Source: Lachnospiraceae bacterium UBA4316 (GTDB taxonomy: Bacteria > Bacillota > Clostridia > Lachnospirales > Lachnospiraceae). Taken from it: DNA of 6,045 nt. The notes below the pieces were generated by a model. The model saw nothing but the letters and a program-made list of their open reading frames with translations, made no database searches and had not been told where the DNA came from. The stretch lies in the NCBI GenBank assembly GCA_002394535.1, contig DGUG01000040.1, positions 1 to 6,045 of the forward strand, in the 5' to 3' direction. Below are positions 1-6,045 of this stretch, piece after piece. The first letter of the stretch is position 1. Every line of letters starts with the position of its first letter. The translations under genes were made by a program, and so were the position numbers.

Positions 1-57
1 TCGGAAGGCGATGTTATTACGATCGATGCCGAAGGGGACACGCTCGTTGCAAGGTAA
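1..57 (+). CDS. C-terminal end of an upstream gene, possibly ClpB-type AAA+ chaperone (partial)
   Basis: An open frame enters from the left edge and stops at TAA 55-57. It gives 18 residues, SEGDVITIDAEGDTLVAR. The acidic, beta-strand-like pattern (EGD-hydrophobic-x-hydrophobic-D, then a hydrophobic end) resembles the extreme C-terminus of ClpB/ClpC-type disaggregases, which ends in a short beta strand after the D2 small domain. That resemblance is from memory and the piece is too short to prove it. The other two forward frames are also open over these 57 bases, so even the frame is chosen on composition and on the stop lying just before the next gene. The stop is three bases from the stop of the convergent gene on the other strand. 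Confidence 0.4.
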   Translation, partial: SEGDVITIDAEGDTLVAR

Positions 58-60
58 TAC

Positions 61-2016
61 TTATTCGGTTTGATTATTGTCCACAAGTGCCTGAAGAGAA
101 TCCTTAACATGCTCCACAATGTCCGCTATGGTCTGTGTCGATGCGGATATCTCTTCGGTCGCTGCAGCAAGATTATTGATACGGGTGTCAACATTTTCTA
201 CGATAGAGACAAGCTCAGATGCTTCGGCTTCTATCGTAGATACGGCATCCTTGATCTTGGCGTTTGCGGAGCCGCTGTTTTCTGCAGTCACCTTGGAATC
301 TGCGGCAAGATTGTTGATCTCACTTGCTACAACCGCAAAACCTCTTCCGGCTTCACCGGCTCTTGCTGCCTCTATGGAAGCGTTAAGTGCCAGAAGGTTG
401 GTCTGGTCGGCAATGTCTACGACTCTTGTGTTATTTTCCGTAAGTTCTCCGAGATATGACGTGATATTGTCTATTGACTCATTGAGGGTTACGGAGAATT
501 TGGCCACATTCTTCATTTCGTTTGAAATGACAAGGCTTTCATCGGCATTGTTGGAGTTGCCTCTTGCCATATCATTAATGGAATCACGAAGGGAATTGAA
601 TTGGATATTGATATCGTTGATTGTTTCCATAAGCTCATCACGCTGCTTGTCAAGGAGAGCTTTTTCATGTCTGACCATATCCTGAGCTTCCTGTTTCTCG
701 ATTTCAACAAGATCCTTCAGATAGTGTACGCAGTTTGATTTGTGGTTGAATCCGTTATGAATGGCTACAGCCATGTCATAACATGTATCATATCCGCAGC
801 ATGAACAGTTGACCTTACGTGAGGCTTCATCAAGCTTGTTCATGTCCCTGAATATTCTGTCAAGCTCTGAATCACTCGGAATACTGTGCTTGCAGCTTTG
901 GGATCTGTCTGTGTATTTGCGAAGGTAATCATTCAGATTCAGTTTTTCAAACTGCTTGTTAAGAGCCTCCAGACGTTTCGCAGGGGTTGCATATCTTGCC
1001 CATGCACCTTTCTTCTCGAACTTCTTCACACTCTCCTGAATATCATGAATGTTATAGAACGGATCGTCCGTATCGGTGATCACGGGATCCGTTCCCGTTC
1101 CGCAGATACAGCCGTTCTCACAGTTAAGTGCATCGATGAAGAGGTAAGGTGTTTTGGATGATTTTATTCTGTTGGCATTTTCCCGAAGATAATGGTACAT
1201 ACGCTTTTCGCCCTCGACCTGACGGACGAACACATCATTTCCGAGAAGCCAGTACACGTTTTCCTTAAGACCGCCGGGCATGGGATATATTGAACCGAGG
1301 CCGTATTCGATCTCGTCGGATGTGGGACTTCCCATAAGATTATTCTCTTTCATGTACTTCATCAGATGATTGAAAGTAACGTTATAGTTAATGTATCCAT
1401 GATTATTCGGATCATCAATTTCCATTTTCTTGGCAATACACGGGCTTATGAATGCAAGCTTGTCCGTGATGTGCATTTCCTTGTGAGCGTAAATGGCAGC
1501 ACACATGGCGGGACTTTGTACCGGGAACAGCTTAGGAAGAAGTTCCGGAAGATACCTTTCTATATAGCCCACAACCGCAGGACAGGGCTGTGAGATTCCG
1601 CCGAGATAGTTGTTCTGCTGTATGTATTTGATGTAGCCCCAGGTTGTAATATCAGCCCCGAAGGATACGCTGATCAGGCGGTTTACGCCAAGCTTTTTCA
1701 GACCTCCGAGAACCTTCTCATACTCCTTCGGATAATCCGCCTTAAAAGCGGGAGCGATGAGGATGGATATTTTTTCACCCTTTTTGAGATCTTCAAAGAA
1801 TCTTTCCGTATCGTCATAATACTCTCTTGCAGCATGTTCGCACACATCAAAACATGCTCCGCAGGCTATGCATTTCGATCCGTCAACCTCGATTCTTGAA
1901 TTGCCGTTTTCATTCGGCTCTGTCGAGATATTGGCTCCCATAGCGCTGCACGTCCTGATACATTTGTTACATCCCACACAATTGTCATTCGTGTAAACCA
2001 ACGTACTGACTGCCAT
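61..2016 (-). CDS. Sensory [FeFe]-hydrogenase-like protein fused to a methyl-accepting chemotaxis signalling domain
   Basis: The 651-residue protein is probably a cytoplasmic H2 or redox sensor that passes its signal to CheA/CheW. Domain order: two [4Fe-4S] ferredoxin motifs (C13, C16, C19, C23 and C49, C52, C55, C59); an [FeFe]-hydrogenase large-subunit domain (about 83-345) with H-cluster ligand positions C145 (QPCPAVV), C193 (SPCIAKKME), C299 and C303 (LNCENGC); a four-Cys Fe-S domain as in RnfB/CoFeSP proteins (C404, C407, C412, C429); a charged helical coiled-coil stretch (about 435-485); and an MCP signalling domain (about 490-650) whose tip [19 protein letters not shown] (537-555) is nearly canonical. 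No membrane segment or signal peptide is visible. A methylation-site-like pattern lies at 617-626 ([10 protein letters not shown]). The catalytic proton-relay Cys of L1 is Pro144, as expected for a sensory rather than a turnover enzyme. The ATG at 2016 is supported by GGAGG seven bases upstream. Related sensory hydrogenases with kinase or PAS outputs are known; the MCP output is what sets this one apart. The ligand sensed is inferred. Confidence 0.9.
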   Translation of the reverse strand: MAVSTLVYTNDNCVGCNKCIRTCSAMGANISTEPNENGNSRIEVDGSKCIACGACFDVCEHAAREYYDDTERFFEDLKKGEKISILIAPAFKADYPKEYEKVLGGLKKLGVNRLISVSFGADITTWGYIKYIQQNNYLGGISQPCPAVVGYIERYLPELLPKLFPVQSPAMCAAIYAHKEMHITDKLAFISPCIAKKMEIDDPNNHGYINYNVTFNHLMKYMKENNLMGSPTSDEIEYGLGSIYPMPGGLKENVYWLLGNDVFVRQVEGEKRMYHYLRENANRIKSSKTPYLFIDALNCENGCICGTGTDPVITDTDDPFYNIHDIQESVKKFEKKGAWARYATPAKRLEALNKQFEKLNLNDYLRKYTDRSQSCKHSIPSDSELDRIFRDMNKLDEASRKVNCSCCGYDTCYDMAVAIHNGFNHKSNCVHYLKDLVEIEKQEAQDMVRHEKALLDKQRDELMETINDINIQFNSLRDSINDMARGNSNNADESLVISNEMKNVAKFSVTLNESIDNITSYLGELTENNTRVVDIADQTNLLALNASIEAARAGEAGRGFAVVASEINNLAADSKVTAENSGSANAKIKDAVSTIEAEASELVSIVENVDTRINNLAAATEEISASTQTIADIVEHVKDSLQALVDNNQTE

Positions 2017-2023
2017 TCAAATA

Positions 2024-2028
2024 CCTCC
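2024..2028 (-). promoter_or_regulatory. Ribosome binding site of the hydrogenase/MCP gene
   Basis: GGAGG on the minus strand, seven bases before the ATG at 2016. This is close to optimal and fixes the start. It argues against a longer N-terminus, since the first Cys motif follows only 12 residues in. Confidence 0.8.
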
Positions 2029-2070
2029 GGAAAATAATCATAGATTTTGTTACAAAACAAGTTAAAGGTA

Positions 2071-2079
2071 ATTATATCA
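2071..2079 (-). promoter_or_regulatory. Extended -10 promoter for the hydrogenase/MCP gene
   Basis: The minus strand reads TGATATAAT, a perfect TATAAT preceded by the TGn extension. No good -35 hexamer is seen at 16-18 bp spacing, as is common for extended -10 promoters. Transcription would begin near 2064, giving a leader of about 48 bases. The position is read directly; activity is inferred. Confidence 0.55.
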
Positions 2080-2150
2080 TTATTTTTATGGAAGTAATAA
2101 CATTTTTTTATATATCAATGAAAAAAAATTATAAATCTGCTGTCAAAAAA

Positions 2151-2179
2151 CACAGAATACTTAAAGAGACTCCTCTGTG
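2151..2179. repeat. Short dyad (CACAGA/TCTGTG) upstream of the araC-family gene, candidate operator
   Basis: CACAGA (2151-2156) and TCTGTG (2174-2179) are a perfect 6-bp inverted repeat with a 17-bp spacer. The right arm runs into the TG of the extended -10 at 2178, so a protein bound here would cover the -35 region of the rightward promoter. It may serve autoregulation or control by another factor. A 6-bp dyad in AT-rich DNA can occur by chance. Confidence 0.3.
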
Positions 2180-2186
2180 ATAAAAT
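2178..2186 (+). promoter_or_regulatory. Extended -10 promoter for the AraC-family regulator gene
   Basis: TGATAAAAT, five of six matches to TATAAT with the TGn extension, lies 28 bases before the start codon at 2215. The -35 region is poor. Transcription would begin near 2193, leaving a short leader of about 22 bases that holds the ribosome binding site AAGGGAG (2202-2208), six bases before the ATG. Confidence 0.5.
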
Positions 2187-2214
2187 AGAATTATCATTTG
2201 TAAGGGAGAAGATT

Positions 2215-3156
2215 ATGCCAAAAGAAAAACCGCGGATGGAATTCAGGTTTTACGAAATACCGAAGGGCGATTATGTTCTTGCAAAGCTGGGAAAGGGCTG
2301 GGAGCAGGAATACGGTATCGGATACGGGAGAATGTTACATTTCCATAACTATCTTGAGATCGGATACTGCTATCACGGCAGGGGAGAGCTGCTGATTGAA
2401 GACAGGACCTATGTGTATTCCGATAATATGTTCTCGGTCATTCCGGAAAATATACCGCATACGACTATTTCGGCACCCGGGAATATATGTAAATGGGAAT
2501 TTCTTTTTATAGATATTAAGGAATTTATCCGTGCCGAGATGGACTCTGAAGATCTGTCCGCGGAACAGATAATACGCATCATCAATAAGAGGGGAACCCT
2601 TAAGACAGCACAAAATCACCCGCGGCTTAACGAACTGATCCTCAAGATAATCGATGAGTGCCGTAATGAGAGAATGTACTACAAGGAGAGCCTTAAAGGT
2701 TATCTGAAAGCCTTTGTTATAGAAGTATTGCGCCTTGATGAGGAACGTGAGCGGGCTGGAGGAGCAAAGATCACAACATTTGTGAGGGATGCCATCGAAT
2801 ATATCAATCTTCATTATGCCGAAGATGTGAAAATGGCTGATGTTGCAGATGCCTGTGGTCTGTCGGAAAGCCATTTTCGCAGAATGTTTGAGAGCAGTAT
2901 GCATATGAAACCCGTGGATTATCTGAACATGGTACGCATAGACGAGGCGTGCAGGCTGATCAGAAGAGGTGACAGGTCTATAGAGCATGTGGGACTTACT
3001 GTTGGATATGAAACACCTTCCACTTTTATACGGAATTTCAGGAAACTGACGGATATGACTCCCAAGGAATGGCGTAAAATGCAGGTTCAGGGGGGCAAGA
3101 TCCGCTCCAGTTACCATATTTCCGCCCAGAAGGGGTGGGAGGCGGATTCACAATAG
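2215..3156 (+). CDS. AraC-family transcriptional regulator with N-terminal cupin domain
   Basis: The 313-residue protein is a two-domain DNA-binding regulator, probably controlling the adjacent sugar importer. The N-terminal half (about 30-100) is an AraC-type cupin: HFHNYLEIGYCYHGRGEL (42-59) starts the barrel and the later PENIPHTTIS (77-86) carries the second conserved His. A helical linker follows (about 110-180). The C-terminal half (about 188-292) has the two helix-turn-helix motifs of the AraC/XylS family: VADACGLSESHFRRMF (210-225), and the second around 255-276 with GYETPSTFIRNFRK and the closing MTPKEWR. Length is typical (280-320). The ATG at 2215 follows AAGGGAG at six bases. No terminator is seen between its stop at 3156 and the next promoter, so some read-through into the importer operon is possible. 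The inducing sugar cannot be read from the sequence. Confidence 0.93.
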   Translation: MPKEKPRMEFRFYEIPKGDYVLAKLGKGWEQEYGIGYGRMLHFHNYLEIGYCYHGRGELLIEDRTYVYSDNMFSVIPENIPHTTISAPGNICKWEFLFIDIKEFIRAEMDSEDLSAEQIIRIINKRGTLKTAQNHPRLNELILKIIDECRNERMYYKESLKGYLKAFVIEVLRLDEERERAGGAKITTFVRDAIEYINLHYAEDVKMADVADACGLSESHFRRMFESSMHMKPVDYLNMVRIDEACRLIRRGDRSIEHVGLTVGYETPSTFIRNFRKLTDMTPKEWRKMQVQGGKIRSSYHISAQKGWEADSQ

Positions 3157-3183
3157 TCGAATTTGCAAAAAAGAAGATTTTTA

Positions 3184-3217
3184 TTGACAACTTTTTCAAA
3201 AATCTCCGTGTTATTAT
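3184..3217 (+). promoter_or_regulatory. Promoter of the ABC importer operon, with unusually long spacer
   Basis: A perfect -35 TTGACA (3184-3189) and a -10 TATTAT (3212-3217) preceded by TGT, an extended -10. The spacing is 22 bp, well above the usual 16-18. Either the promoter works mainly through the extended -10, or it needs an activator. An alternative -10, TGTTAT (3209-3214), gives 19 bp but is a poorer match. The start site would be near 3224, giving a leader of about 56 bases. Confidence 0.6.
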
Positions 3218-3236
3218 AGGTGTGCTTTTGAAAAAG
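3191..3236. repeat. Perfect 11-bp inverted repeat bracketing the -10, candidate operator of the importer operon
   Basis: CTTTTTCAAAA (3191-3201) and TTTTGAAAAAG (3226-3236) are exact reverse complements. Each arm is itself nearly palindromic (TTTTTCAAAAA and CTTTTGAAAAAG), so they also form two similar sites in direct orientation with centres about 33 bp apart, roughly three helical turns. The left site sits between -35 and -10, the right one just after the predicted start. This placement suits a regulator that blocks or remodels the promoter. The AraC-family protein encoded just upstream is the obvious candidate, but this is inferred. Confidence 0.45.
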
Positions 3237-3254
3237 CGGAGAGTGATTTTCCGC
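3236..3254 (+). promoter_or_regulatory. Leader hairpin upstream of the binding-protein gene
   Basis: GCGGAGA (3236-3242) pairs with TTTCCGC (3248-3254), seven pairs including one G-U, around a five-base loop. It is not followed by a T run, so it is not a terminator. It lies 15 bases before the ribosome binding site AGGAGG (3269-3274) and could protect the 5' end of the mRNA. It shares its first bases with the right arm of the neighbouring operator-like repeat. Confidence 0.35.
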
Positions 3255-3279
3255 GGTTTAATGCACAAAGGAGGTTTTT

Positions 3280-4692
3280 ATGAAGAAGAAGGTATTAGCA
3301 CTTATTATGGCAGGTGCAATGACAGCAGGTATGCTTACGGCTTGTGGCGGATCTGCAACATCCGACGCGGGAGCAGCTCCCGAGGCAGCAGCTGAGGCTA
3401 CAGAGGAAGCCGCAGCAGAAGAGGCAGCACCTGCAGAAGCAGCAGAAGAAGAAACAACGGATCTCGGTGGTATATCCGATGACCCCAATACTTTAACGGT
3501 TGCAGCATGGGATGCAAACTTTAACATTCCCGCCCTTGAGGCAGCTGCTGCAGCTTACAAGACCAAGAATCCCGATTTCAAACTTGAGATCAATACTGTT
3601 TCAGGCTCATCAGATGTTGAAAACGCTGTTACAAACGCAGCTCAGGCAGGCGATTACAGCACACTTCCCGACATCGTTCTTTTCCAGGATCACTGGATTC
3701 AGCAGTATGTCAGCAACTATCCCGATGCATGGAAGGATCTTTCAGGCGCAAACATTGACTGGAGTGACTTCGGTGCAGAGAAATTATCATACAGCACAAT
3801 AGACGGTGTACATTACGGAGCTCCCGTAGATAACGGAACGGCAATCTTCGCATATCGTACGGATATTCTTGAAGAGTGCGGATATACGATTGATGATGTT
3901 ACAGGCATTACATGGGACCGCTGGCTTGAGATCGGCCGTGATGTTAAGGAGAAGACAGGTAAGTATCTCCTTTCCATGGATCACTCGGGCGATGACCTTC
4001 CTTATATGTTCATGCAGGCAGAGGGTCTGTCACAGTGGAAGAACGGAGATCCCGATATCGCAGGTAACGAGACATACCAGAAGATCCTTCAGGTTATCGT
4101 AGACGGAGCAAATGACGGAGTTATCCTTCTGTGCAACAGCTGGTCGGAATATACTGACGAGTCTATCGTAGGCGATCAGGTTGCAGGTGTTATGAACGGT
4201 AACTGGATCATCCCCACCATCAAGCAGGTTGCTGAAAACAGCGGTAAGTGGGAACTCACAACTATCCCTACTCTTTCAGGTAAGGAAGGATATGCTTCAA
4301 ACGGCGGATCTTCACTCTATATAACAGCTAACTGCCAGAACTTTGATCTTGCACAGGATTTCCTTGCATACACATTTGGCGGTGGTGAAGGTGCAATCGA
4401 GACATATGACAATGCTCTTAAGAACGGCGGCGTTATCACATGCTGCATCTCAGCAGGTAAGTCAAGTGTTTACCAGGAGCCTGATTCATACTTCAACGGA
4501 CAGCCTATCTACGCAGACATCGTTGCAATGGGCGCAAATGTTCCGGTAGTAGAGCAGAATGATTTCCACTACAATCTTCGTACAGCAGTTGGTACGGCTA
4601 TCACAAACGCAACAACGGCCGGCGGCGGCAGTGATCTTGCTGCTGAGATACAGGCAGCTCAGGACGATATCGTTCGTCAGATGAATCTCTGA
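3280..4692 (+). CDS. Sugar ABC transporter substrate-binding lipoprotein (CUT1 type, family 1 SBP)
   Basis: The 470-residue extracellular binding protein would capture a carbohydrate and deliver it to the permeases encoded downstream. The N-terminus is a lipoprotein signal: MKKK, a hydrophobic stretch and the lipobox LTAC with lipidated C22. Residues 24-62 are a low-complexity Ala/Glu/acidic tether of the kind seen in Lachnospiraceae binding proteins. The mature fold starts near TLTVAAWDAN (71-80) and shows family 1 solute-binding features: a helix then KNPDFKLEI (96-104), PDIVLFQDHW (130-139), DGVHYGAPVDNGTAIFAYR (175-193), TWDRW (211-215), VAGVMNGNWI (301-310) and SSLYITANC (344-352). The start has AAAGGAGG five bases upstream, a strong site that fits high expression. 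The length is normal for the family. The actual sugar is not predictable; the regulator and permease neighbours support a saccharide rather than a peptide. Confidence 0.92.
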   Translation: MKKKVLALIMAGAMTAGMLTACGGSATSDAGAAPEAAAEATEEAAAEEAAPAEAAEEETTDLGGISDDPNTLTVAAWDANFNIPALEAAAAAYKTKNPDFKLEINTVSGSSDVENAVTNAAQAGDYSTLPDIVLFQDHWIQQYVSNYPDAWKDLSGANIDWSDFGAEKLSYSTIDGVHYGAPVDNGTAIFAYRTDILEECGYTIDDVTGITWDRWLEIGRDVKEKTGKYLLSMDHSGDDLPYMFMQAEGLSQWKNGDPDIAGNETYQKILQVIVDGANDGVILLCNSWSEYTDESIVGDQVAGVMNGNWIIPTIKQVAENSGKWELTTIPTLSGKEGYASNGGSSLYITANCQNFDLAQDFLAYTFGGGEGAIETYDNALKNGGVITCCISAGKSSVYQEPDSYFNGQPIYADIVAMGANVPVVEQNDFHYNLRTAVGTAITNATTAGGGSDLAAEIQAAQDDIVRQMNL

Positions 4693-4730
4693 TTATAGAA
4701 TGGATATTGCCGGTCAATAGTGAGTTTATC

Positions 4731-4759
4731 GCAGGGAATCGGGTTCACCGATTCCCTGC
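4731..4759 (+). terminator. Strong intergenic hairpin between binding-protein and permease genes (partial terminator or mRNA stabiliser)
   Basis: GCAGGGAATCGG (4731-4742) and CCGATTCCCTGC (4748-4759) form a perfect 12-bp GC-rich stem with a five-base loop. Only three Ts follow (4760-4762, then GCAAAA), so it is a weak or leaky terminator at best. Placed 38 bases after the stop of the binding-protein gene, it fits the known pattern in which a hairpin stabilises binding-protein mRNA and lowers permease expression. Confidence 0.75.
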
Positions 4760-4784
4760 TTTGCAAAAGGCAGCTCTTGGGAAA

Positions 4785-4792
4785 AGGGGTGG
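4785..4792 (+). promoter_or_regulatory. Ribosome binding site of the first permease gene
   Basis: AGGGGTGG lies ten bases before ATG 4803 and downstream of the hairpin. It supports 4803 over the upstream in-frame TTG at 4707, which has no good site and would translate the hairpin itself. Confidence 0.6.
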
Positions 4793-4802
4793 TTTATTCC
4801 GT

Positions 4803-5699
4803 ATGAATAAAAAAATGACGGTAACAAAAAAGCAGCAGTTTGCCGGATGGATATTTCTGGCACCTGCCACATTATTAATCTTTATTATGAGCTTTTACCC
4901 GATGATACAGGCATTCATCACATCGCTCAAGACGGGATCGGGCGTCAAACTGAAATGGGGTAATCCGCTCTTTGTGAACTACATCAAAAACATTCCTGCG
5001 GATAAGATTTTTATCCGGTCAATGGGAAATACGTTTTTGTATCTGATCATTGAAGTACCTATCATGCTGGTGCTTGCAATACTTCTGGCACAGATACTGA
5101 ACAACCGTGATCTGAAGTTCCGGGGACTGTTCAGGACAATGGTATTTATGCCCTGTGCCGTATCTCTTGTTTCATACGCTCTTATATTCAGAACACTGTT
5201 TGCAAGAGAAGGCCTTATAAACAGTATGCTTATGGGACTGGGGATCATCTCGTCGAATATCAACTGGCTTGGTACAACGGGTACTGCAAGAGCAGTGATC
5301 ATCATAGGACTTATATGGCGATGGACCGGATATAACATGGTATTCTATCTGGCCGGACTTCAGAATATAGAATATTCGGTATATGAGGCTGCCAAGATAG
5401 ACGGAGCCAACGGATGGAAGACATTCTGGCACATTACGGTCCCGCTGCTGAAGCCGACGATCGTAATGACGGCGATCATGTCAATAAACGGAACCTTGCA
5501 GCTGTTTGATGAGTCGGTGAACCTTACAAACGGGGGACCCGCAAATACCTCCATCACAATGTCCCACTATGTATGGAATGAAGCCTTCGGGCAGGGTGTC
5601 GGACACTTCGGTTACGCGTCGGCTATGTCGTTTGTAATATTCATAATGGTTGCCGTGCTTGCTGCCATTAATATGAAAGTAGGTGATACACGTGACTAA
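4803..5699 (+). CDS. Sugar ABC transporter permease, MalF/UgpA type
   Basis: The 298-residue integral membrane protein is one half of the translocation channel of the importer. About six membrane helices are visible: 14-38 (GWIFLAPATLLIFIMSFYP, the typical first helix of this family), 76-98, 113-133, 163-184, 217-239 and 270-290. The EAA loop that docks onto the ATPase is at 195-218: EAAKIDGANGWKTFWHITVP, with the conserved EAA, DGA and final Pro. The NGGPANTS stretch (243-250) after the fifth helix is a family hallmark. The short N-terminus without an extra MalF-like periplasmic domain is usual for Gram-positive CUT1 permeases. The ATG at 4803 is preferred over the TTG at 4707 because it has the ribosome binding site and gives the typical length. 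The stop overlaps the next gene by eight bases, which indicates translational coupling. Confidence 0.92.
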   Translation: MNKKMTVTKKQQFAGWIFLAPATLLIFIMSFYPMIQAFITSLKTGSGVKLKWGNPLFVNYIKNIPADKIFIRSMGNTFLYLIIEVPIMLVLAILLAQILNNRDLKFRGLFRTMVFMPCAVSLVSYALIFRTLFAREGLINSMLMGLGIISSNINWLGTTGTARAVIIIGLIWRWTGYNMVFYLAGLQNIEYSVYEAAKIDGANGWKTFWHITVPLLKPTIVMTAIMSINGTLQLFDESVNLTNGGPANTSITMSHYVWNEAFGQGVGHFGYASAMSFVIFIMVAVLAAINMKVGDTRD

Positions 5700-6045
5700 G
5701 AAAAGTTCATCAGCAATACAACGGAGACTTATCCCCAGCTATATATTCCTGATAATAGTCAGTTTCGTATCGGTATTCCCTATCTTCTGGATGGTAACGG
5801 CAGCTACTAACAATACCGTGGATATTGCCAGAGGTAAGATATGGTTCGGCAATCAGGCAATGGTAAACTTAAAATCGCTTATTGATGCTGCATCATCCCA
5901 GGGTGCGGGAACATCGCTCGGAAGATTTATGGGCAACTCGTTTTTCTATGCTTTTGCCCAGACGATCCTGTGTATTTTCCTGTGTTCACTTGCAGGTTAC
6001 GGGTTCGAACTCTATCACGACAAGGCAAAGGACAGACTGTTTACC
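5692..6045 (+). CDS. Sugar ABC transporter permease, MalG/UgpE type (3' end beyond window)
   Basis: The second channel subunit. Only the first 118 residues are in the window, so the EAA loop is not seen. The frame starts at GTG 5692 with AGGTGA (5681-5686) five bases upstream, and overlaps the stop of the preceding permease gene by eight bases. A basic N-terminus (MTKKSSSAIQRR) leads into the first membrane helix (about 14-37, ending FPIFWMVTAATN), which matches the start of MalG-type proteins. After an external loop, GNSFFYAFAQTILCIFLCSL (81-100) followed by AGYGFE corresponds to the family pattern of N-S/T ... LAxYxF that opens the transmembrane domain. The lower content of Ala at this point (AGYGF for the common AAYAF) is a mild variation. 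The protein would be expected to run to about 280-310 residues. Confidence 0.88.
   Translation, partial: MTKKSSSAIQRRLIPSYIFLIIVSFVSVFPIFWMVTAATNNTVDIARGKIWFGNQAMVNLKSLIDAASSQGAGTSLGRFMGNSFFYAFAQTILCIFLCSLAGYGFELYHDKAKDRLFT

Noticed and set aside
119..685. Long plus-strand open frame within the MCP and coiled-coil region
   Set aside because: It lies antisense to a strongly supported gene, has no family features, and is explained by the Ala/Ser/Glu-rich codon pattern of the MCP domain.
61..2016. A catalytic, H2-producing [FeFe]-hydrogenase
   Set aside because: The L1 proton-relay Cys and both Met positions around the H-cluster are replaced, and the C-terminus is a chemotaxis signalling domain.
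2141..2146. TGTCAA as a -35 element for the AraC-family gene
   Set aside because: It is 34 bp from the -10 at 2181, too far to work with it.
2335..3117. Long minus-strand open frame of 260 codons
   Set aside because: It is fully antisense to the AraC-family gene, whose cupin and HTH motifs are clear, and it has no recognisable domain or convincing ribosome binding site.
3157..3183. Terminator after the AraC-family gene
   Set aside because: T and A runs are present but no stem precedes them, and the next promoter begins at once.
3361..3465. GCAGAA-rich low-complexity DNA that might be a tandem repeat
   Set aside because: It encodes the Ala/Glu tether of the lipoprotein and shows no regular period; it is a protein-level linker rather than a DNA repeat element.
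4707..4802. In-frame TTG extension of the first permease by 32 residues
   Set aside because: It has no ribosome binding site, would translate the intergenic hairpin, and gives a polar N-terminus not expected in this family. ATG 4803 has a suitable site and yields the usual length.

Overview
The window looks like chromosomal DNA of an anaerobic low-to-mid GC Firmicute, most likely a gut or rumen Lachnospiraceae-type Clostridium relative (inference). The reasons are strong GGAGG-type ribosome binding sites, AT-rich intergenic regions with sigma-A-like promoters, a binding lipoprotein with an Ala/Glu-rich linker after the lipobox, and an iron-sulfur-rich [FeFe]-hydrogenase-like protein that suits a hydrogen-producing fermenter.

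Left part (1-2016): the last codons of a rightward gene (possibly ClpB-like) end at 57. Three bases later the leftward 651-residue gene ends. This gene encodes the most interesting protein here: two ferredoxin-type [4Fe-4S] motifs, a degenerate [FeFe]-hydrogenase H-cluster domain, a further four-Cys Fe-S domain, a coiled-coil stretch and a complete soluble methyl-accepting chemotaxis signalling hairpin. It reads as a one-protein cytoplasmic hydrogen or redox sensor that would signal to CheA/CheW.

Middle (2017-2214): a 198-bp AT-rich divergent control region carries an extended -10 promoter on each strand and a small dyad in front of the rightward one. The rightward gene (2215-3156) encodes an AraC-family regulator with an N-terminal cupin sugar-sensing domain.

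Right part (3157-6045): a promoter region with a perfect 11-bp inverted repeat leads into a CUT1-type carbohydrate ABC importer operon. It holds a binding lipoprotein (3280-4692), a strong intergenic hairpin (4731-4759), a first MalF-type permease (4803-5699) and a second MalG-type permease that overlaps it by 8 bp and runs off the window. The likely logic is that the AraC-type protein senses a sugar and controls the adjacent importer, while the intergenic hairpin keeps binding-protein output above permease output. The ATPase of the importer is not in the window; CUT1 systems of this group often share an MsmK-type ATPase encoded elsewhere. I see no tRNA, rRNA, CRISPR array or mobile element.
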